Origin: CAYQNU01 sp964419055
GTDB taxonomy: Bacteria > Bacteroidota > Bacteroidia > Flavobacteriales_D > Parvicellaceae
NCBI GenBank assembly: GCA_964419055.1
Contig: CAYQNU010000005.1
Coordinates: forward strand, 62,001 to 126,000
Length of the DNA stretch: 64,000 bases
Reading direction: 5' to 3'
Shown here: positions 61,366 through 64,000 of the stretch, in pieces
Layout of the letters: the number at the start of each line of letters is the position of its first letter
How positions within the stretch are numbered: the first letter of the stretch is position 1
Made by a program: the position numbers and the translations under genes
Notes under the pieces: model-generated
The model's database searches: none
Seen by the model: the letters and a program-made list of their open reading frames with translations, nothing else
What the model was told of the DNA's origin: nothing

Positions 61366-62361
61366 GGTATTCTTCAAAGTCCACATTGCTCCATTTTTTG
61401 TTGTCAGTTTTTCTAATTGTCCTTTCGCTGTTAAGTCGTCCAAATATTTTTCACTTTCGTTTCGTGGTGTTCCTGTTAGTTCAGAAAATTCTTTTGCTGT
61501 CAATGAATTGTATTTTGAAAATACAGCATTCCAAGTCTTGTCATAGCTTGTTTTGGTAGCAGTAGGAAACAATTTAAGCAAAGTACTCTCAAATGTGCTG
61601 TATGGTTTTGAGCCATAAACCATTTCTTTCTGTCCTGTTGTGTCTGTAAAAAACATTGTTGGAAAACCTCTTACACCTAATTCTCTGCCTAATTTTAAAT
61701 CTTCTTCAAAAAGTTCTTTTGCTTTTCCTTCATAATCCGTTTTTAGCTTAACAATGTCAAGCCCAACTTTTTTTCCTGCTAATTCTAAATGTTCCCATTT
61801 TGTGATATTCTTTTTTTGAAGAAATACCATTTCTCGTATTTCACGAAGAAACAAAATTGCTTTTTCATTGTCTTGCATTTGTGCTGCTTTAAAAGCAATT
61901 GAAGGTGGATATGAGGAATTTAATGGGTCTTCAAGCCAAACATTTCCGTCTATTGGCATATCATAATAAACACTTACTTCGTCCCAATGGTGAGCAACAT
62001 CAGAAGGTTTGCTAATGCCACCACTATTATAACTCCAATTAGGTAGCAAACCACCCATTCTGTATTCAACTTCAATATTGTTTCCATATTCCAATTTGAG
62101 TTTTCGTAATTGTGGCTCAATTCCCCAACAAGAAGAGCAAATAGGGTCGGTGTAATAGATTATTTTTACTGGTTTCTTGTCTGATTTTATCAAACTGCTT
62201 TCTGCTGAACTTATTTTGTTAGTAGGTATTTCGCAAATACCACTTTCTGGGTCGCACATTAAAGGATTGTTTTGCTCTTGCATATTTTTTTTGTTTTGAG
62301 AATGACAACTTGTATTGCCGATTGTGAATGTTGTGATTAAAATAAGATAAGTTAATTTCAT
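61357..62361 (-). CDS. SpxH-like DsbA family lipoprotein
   Basis: 334 residues. A lipoprotein signal (MKLTYLILITTFTIGNTSC, lipobox Cys19), a short Cys-containing segment CDPESGICEIP (C36, C43), then a DsbA-fold oxidoreductase domain with YYTDPICSSCWGIEPQL (C75-x2-C78) and the cis-Pro region RGFPTMFF. The CSSCWGxEP pattern matches the YjbH/SpxH branch. The C-terminal 60 residues (LTAKEFSELTGTPRNESEKY) look like a small winged helix. It is divergent from an HxlR regulator across 84 bp and ends in an attC-like site. Probable role in extracytoplasmic thiol or stress chemistry, not certain. Confidence 0.8.
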   Translation of the reverse strand: MKLTYLILITTFTIGNTSCHSQNKKNMQEQNNPLMCDPESGICEIPTNKISSAESSLIKSDKKPVKIIYYTDPICSSCWGIEPQLRKLKLEYGNNIEVEYRMGGLLPNWSYNSGGISKPSDVAHHWDEVSVYYDMPIDGNVWLEDPLNSSYPPSIAFKAAQMQDNEKAILFLREIREMVFLQKKNITKWEHLELAGKKVGLDIVKLKTDYEGKAKELFEEDLKLGRELGVRGFPTMFFTDTTGQKEMVYGSKPYSTFESTLLKLFPTATKTSYDKTWNAVFSKYNSLTAKEFSELTGTPRNESEKYLDDLTAKGQLEKLTTKNGAMWTLKNTSR

Positions 62362-62363
62362 TT

Positions 62364-62398
62364 TTTGTAAAGTGTCTTATACCATTTGTTTATCTTTG
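62364..62398 (+). promoter_or_regulatory. Promoter of the HxlR gene in the divergent region
   Basis: TTTG at 62364-62367 and TATCTTTG at 62391-62398, 23 bp apart. The -7 element runs into an imperfect dyad (CTTTG-TG-CAAAG), a possible operator for both divergent genes. Confidence 0.55.
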
Positions 62399-62445
62399 TG
62401 CAAAGTTGAGGACTTAAATTCAACTACGCAATAAGTCAGAAAATT

Positions 62446-62757
62446 ATGACTACCAAAAAAGAAATTATTGATAACGAAACTTGTCCTGCACAAGGGCTTT
62501 TGAAGTCGCTGTCTGGCAAATGGAAACCTGAAATTTTTCGTTTGGCTGTTGAAGCACCTTTGCGTTTTAGTAGTTTGTTGCGTCAAATTGAAGGTTCTAA
62601 CAAACAAACTTTGTCTGTCGCTTTAAGAGAGTTAGAAGAAGTCGGGCTGTTAGAAAAAGTTGTCATTCAGCAAAAGCCTTTGCATATAGAATATAATCTT
62701 ACCGAAAAAGGGAAGTCGTTAATTCCTGTCTTTAAGCAGTTAGAAAGTCTTGGGTAG
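62446..62757 (+). CDS. HxlR family transcriptional regulator
   Basis: 103 residues, winged helix-turn-helix of the HxlR/MarR-like type: LLKSLSGKWKPEIFRLAVEA, LRFSSLLRQIEGSNKQTLSVAL (recognition helix) and EEVGLLEKVVIQQKPLHIEYN (wing). The N-terminal Cys in NETCPAQG is the residue that senses electrophile or disulfide stress in YodB/HypR-like members. Divergent from a thiol-disulfide lipoprotein gene, which it may control. Its stop is 16 bp from the attC-like site at 62773. Confidence 0.92.
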   Translation: MTTKKEIIDNETCPAQGLLKSLSGKWKPEIFRLAVEAPLRFSSLLRQIEGSNKQTLSVALRELEEVGLLEKVVIQQKPLHIEYNLTEKGKSLIPVFKQLESLG

Positions 62758-62772
62758 TGTCGTTTTACACTG

Positions 62773-62909
62773 ACGCACAACGGTTTGGGTATTGCCGAAG
62801 GCGGGGATTTTTACCACTAATGTTTATGCGGAGCACAAAACTTTCGGCTACCAATAAAATGTCTGCGGAGCACGAAACCCCGCCTATTGCAAATGTGCTG
62901 TTATGCGTT
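62773..62909. repeat. attC-like palindrome, site 4
   Basis: ACGCACAACGGTTTGGGTAT (left) pairs with the complement of ATTGCAAATGTGCTGTTATG plus CGT (right); GGCGGGGATTT pairs with AAACCCCGCC. Extra unpaired bases occur on one strand. Bounded by convergent genes, HxlR (+) and the ankyrin protein (-), whose stops are 16 and about 8 bp away. Confidence 0.65.
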
Positions 62910-62916
62910 CGCTTTT

Positions 62917-63525
62917 TTACCACAGTTTATACTTGTCTAAGTTTAAATTCAAATACAATTCTTCAGCACTATCTCTGTTGTCACTGCTTTGTTTAATGTC
63001 AGCACCTGCGTTGATTAGTTTATTAAAGACACTTTGAAGTTGTTGAATTAAAATATTGTTAGTAAAGTCTGTGCTTGGGTTGTCAAGCATTTGTCTTGCG
63101 TCTAACAATGCTCTATGCAAACAATTGTTACCGTATGAGTCAGTTGATTTTGGGTCTGCCTTTTTGCTTAGCATTAGTTGTAAAAGAGCAAAAGCTTTGT
63201 CAAACTGTTTTGTGTCCCTTTGTAGCATGTATGAATTGAAAATTATGGCTCTTATACAGTCGTGTAAAACAGGAGCTGTCCACTCGTTAATTTCAGAGGT
63301 CTCCATAAAATTTGTGTCGGCTCCTTTGTCTATTAAAAGTCGGGCGATTTCAAAGTTACCTGTTTTGAAAGCAACTTGAAGTCCTGATTGTCCATCGTCT
63401 TTTTTTGGTGGTGCAACATTACAAATACTCAAATATTCTGAGTTATTGTTCAAGAGTTCTGAAACCTTATTAATATCTCCGTCAGAAATGGCTTTAAAAA
63501 ATATTTTGATGTCTTTTTTTATCAT
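62917..63525 (-). CDS. Ankyrin repeat protein
   Basis: 202 residues. Ankyrin-type helices and loops: IFFKAISDGDINKVSELLNN, GQSGLQVAFKTGNFEIARLL, DKGADTNFME, DSYGNNCLHRALLDARQM and KLINAGADIKQSS. No signal peptide. Ankyrin proteins mediate protein binding; the partner is unknown. It lies between two attC-like sites (62773 and 63557), so it would be a single-gene cassette. The stop codon is about 8 bp from the former. Confidence 0.85.
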   Translation of the reverse strand: MIKKDIKIFFKAISDGDINKVSELLNNNSEYLSICNVAPPKKDDGQSGLQVAFKTGNFEIARLLIDKGADTNFMETSEINEWTAPVLHDCIRAIIFNSYMLQRDTKQFDKAFALLQLMLSKKADPKSTDSYGNNCLHRALLDARQMLDNPSTDFTNNILIQQLQSVFNKLINAGADIKQSSDNRDSAEELYLNLNLDKYKLW

Positions 63526-63556
63526 TGGATTGTCGGTCGGTCGGTTTTTTTATAGT

Positions 63557-63641
63557 GACGCATAACGGGGAGGGCTTTGCGAAGTTGCGACTATTCACAC
63601 TGTACTTTTGTCGCAATTTTGCAAAACCCGAGTTATGCGCT
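63557..63641. repeat. attC-like palindrome, site 5
   Basis: GACGCATAACGGGGAGGGCT ... TTGCGAAGTTGCGACTA pairs with the complement of TTGTCGCAATTTTGCAAAAC ... CCGAGTTATGCGC. This is the most symmetric of the set, 85 bp long, with matching outer cores GCATAAC and GTTATGC. Confidence 0.7.
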
Positions 63642-63981
63642 GTTTCTCTTTTTCAAAGGTAACAGTTTACAGTTTCGATTTAAAATACTTTGAAAAACAT
63701 TTTTAACATATTTTGCAAAACCCTCGGCTTTGCGAAGTTTGGAAAAAATATAATATCGGTATTCACTCCTTGATTTTTTTAAGAAACTCATTACGCAAAA
63801 AATTGACTATGTCATTTTTTTCTCATAATTTCGCCAAGCTTTATTAGCGATTTCGCTTTGAAAACACGGTTTTCAGCAAACTCTTTTGCTAAAGCTTGAG
63901 GAATAATGTGTCCATTTTCCTTTCTTCAAAAAAATCAATTCCTCTCTACCGATAGTTTTTCACGTATTTTAGGTCGAAATT
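63642..63981. other. Gene-free cassette-like stretch with a possible ORF remnant
   Basis: About 340 bp between attC-like site 5 and the partial site at the window end. No intact gene. On the minus strand a startless frame of about 36 codons (63924-63812) reads ENGHIIPQALAKEFAENRVF before KAK and a stop, which looks protein-like and may be a broken gene end. A second TTTTGCAAAACCCTCGGCTT (63713-63732) resembles part of site 5. Confidence 0.35.
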
Positions 63982-64000
63982 GCGCTATAACGGGCTTGGG
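63982..64000. repeat. Start of a further attC-like site, cut by the window end
   Basis: GCGCTATAACGGGCTTGGG matches the left core of the other sites (GCATAACGGGGAGGG, site 5). The rest is outside the window. Confidence 0.4.

Noticed and set aside
61209..61559. Open frame of 116 codons on the plus strand
   Set aside because: It runs through an attC-like palindrome and the antisense of the DsbA-like gene; the protein has no plausible domain.
52471..64000. Integron integrase
   Set aside because: No tyrosine recombinase reading frame was found anywhere in the window, so a complete integron cannot be claimed.

Overview
The window is an AT-rich stretch of a Bacteroidota chromosome, most likely a member of the Flavobacteriales. 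The evidence is the core gene set (ClpC, GyrA, GyrB, RecA, mevalonate-pathway MvaD), TAnnTTTG-type -7 promoter elements before many genes, lipoproteins with Bacteroidota-style signal sequences, and a lone RRM protein. I saw no rRNA or tRNA gene, no CRISPR array, no integrase and no transposase. The genus cannot be named from this sequence alone.

Layout. 1-8.5 kb: clpC (cut by the window edge), gyrA, a secreted protein of unknown function and gyrB. 8.6-13.7 kb: a TrkA/TrkH potassium-uptake operon with a TraB/GumN-like protein, then CorA with an unlisted 50-residue membrane protein. 13.8-25.3 kb: patatin/outer-membrane-barrel fusion, RRM protein, YiiX-like amidase, lipoprotein, M23/LysM endopeptidase, a three-gene unknown operon, and a Wzz/O-antigen-ligase pair. 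25.4-33.2 kb: recA, mvaD, two tandem fatty-acid desaturases, arginine decarboxylase and a deoxyhypusine-synthase-like protein that lacks the usual catalytic lysine. 33.3-36.9 kb: an arsenic cluster (arsR, DUF6428, acr3, phosphatase-type arsenate reductase) whose gaps are filled with heptanucleotide repeats. 37-40 kb: a DnaE2-like polymerase. 40.5-50.3 kb: surface polysaccharide genes and a B12-binding radical SAM protein.

The last 14 kb is accessory. It holds a Fic protein whose reading frame contains a duplicated REP-like sequence, and a series of long palindromes that look like integron attC sites and sit next to small orphan genes (unknown membrane protein, SpxH-like DsbA lipoprotein, HxlR regulator, ankyrin protein). 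There is no integrase in view, so it resembles an integrase-less cassette cluster.

Embedded in that array, at 53.5-60.9 kb, is a compact nitrosative-stress cluster: an NsrR-like Rrf2 regulator, a C-family (CcoN-like) heme-copper reductase with a CcoO-cytochrome c fusion partner, small accessory membrane proteins, a group III truncated hemoglobin, a tryptophan-dioxygenase-family heme protein, a RIC/ScdA di-iron repair protein and a second hemerythrin. The regulator gene and the reductase operon share a dyad, TGGATA-N4-TGTCCA, that I propose as the regulator's operator. The distal end of the operon runs into two fused gene fragments (2Fe-2S ferredoxin-like and YggS). Two genes in the region (50.3-51.1 and 57.0-57.4 kb) carry single-base frameshifts in homopolymer runs. 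Those could be sequencing errors.
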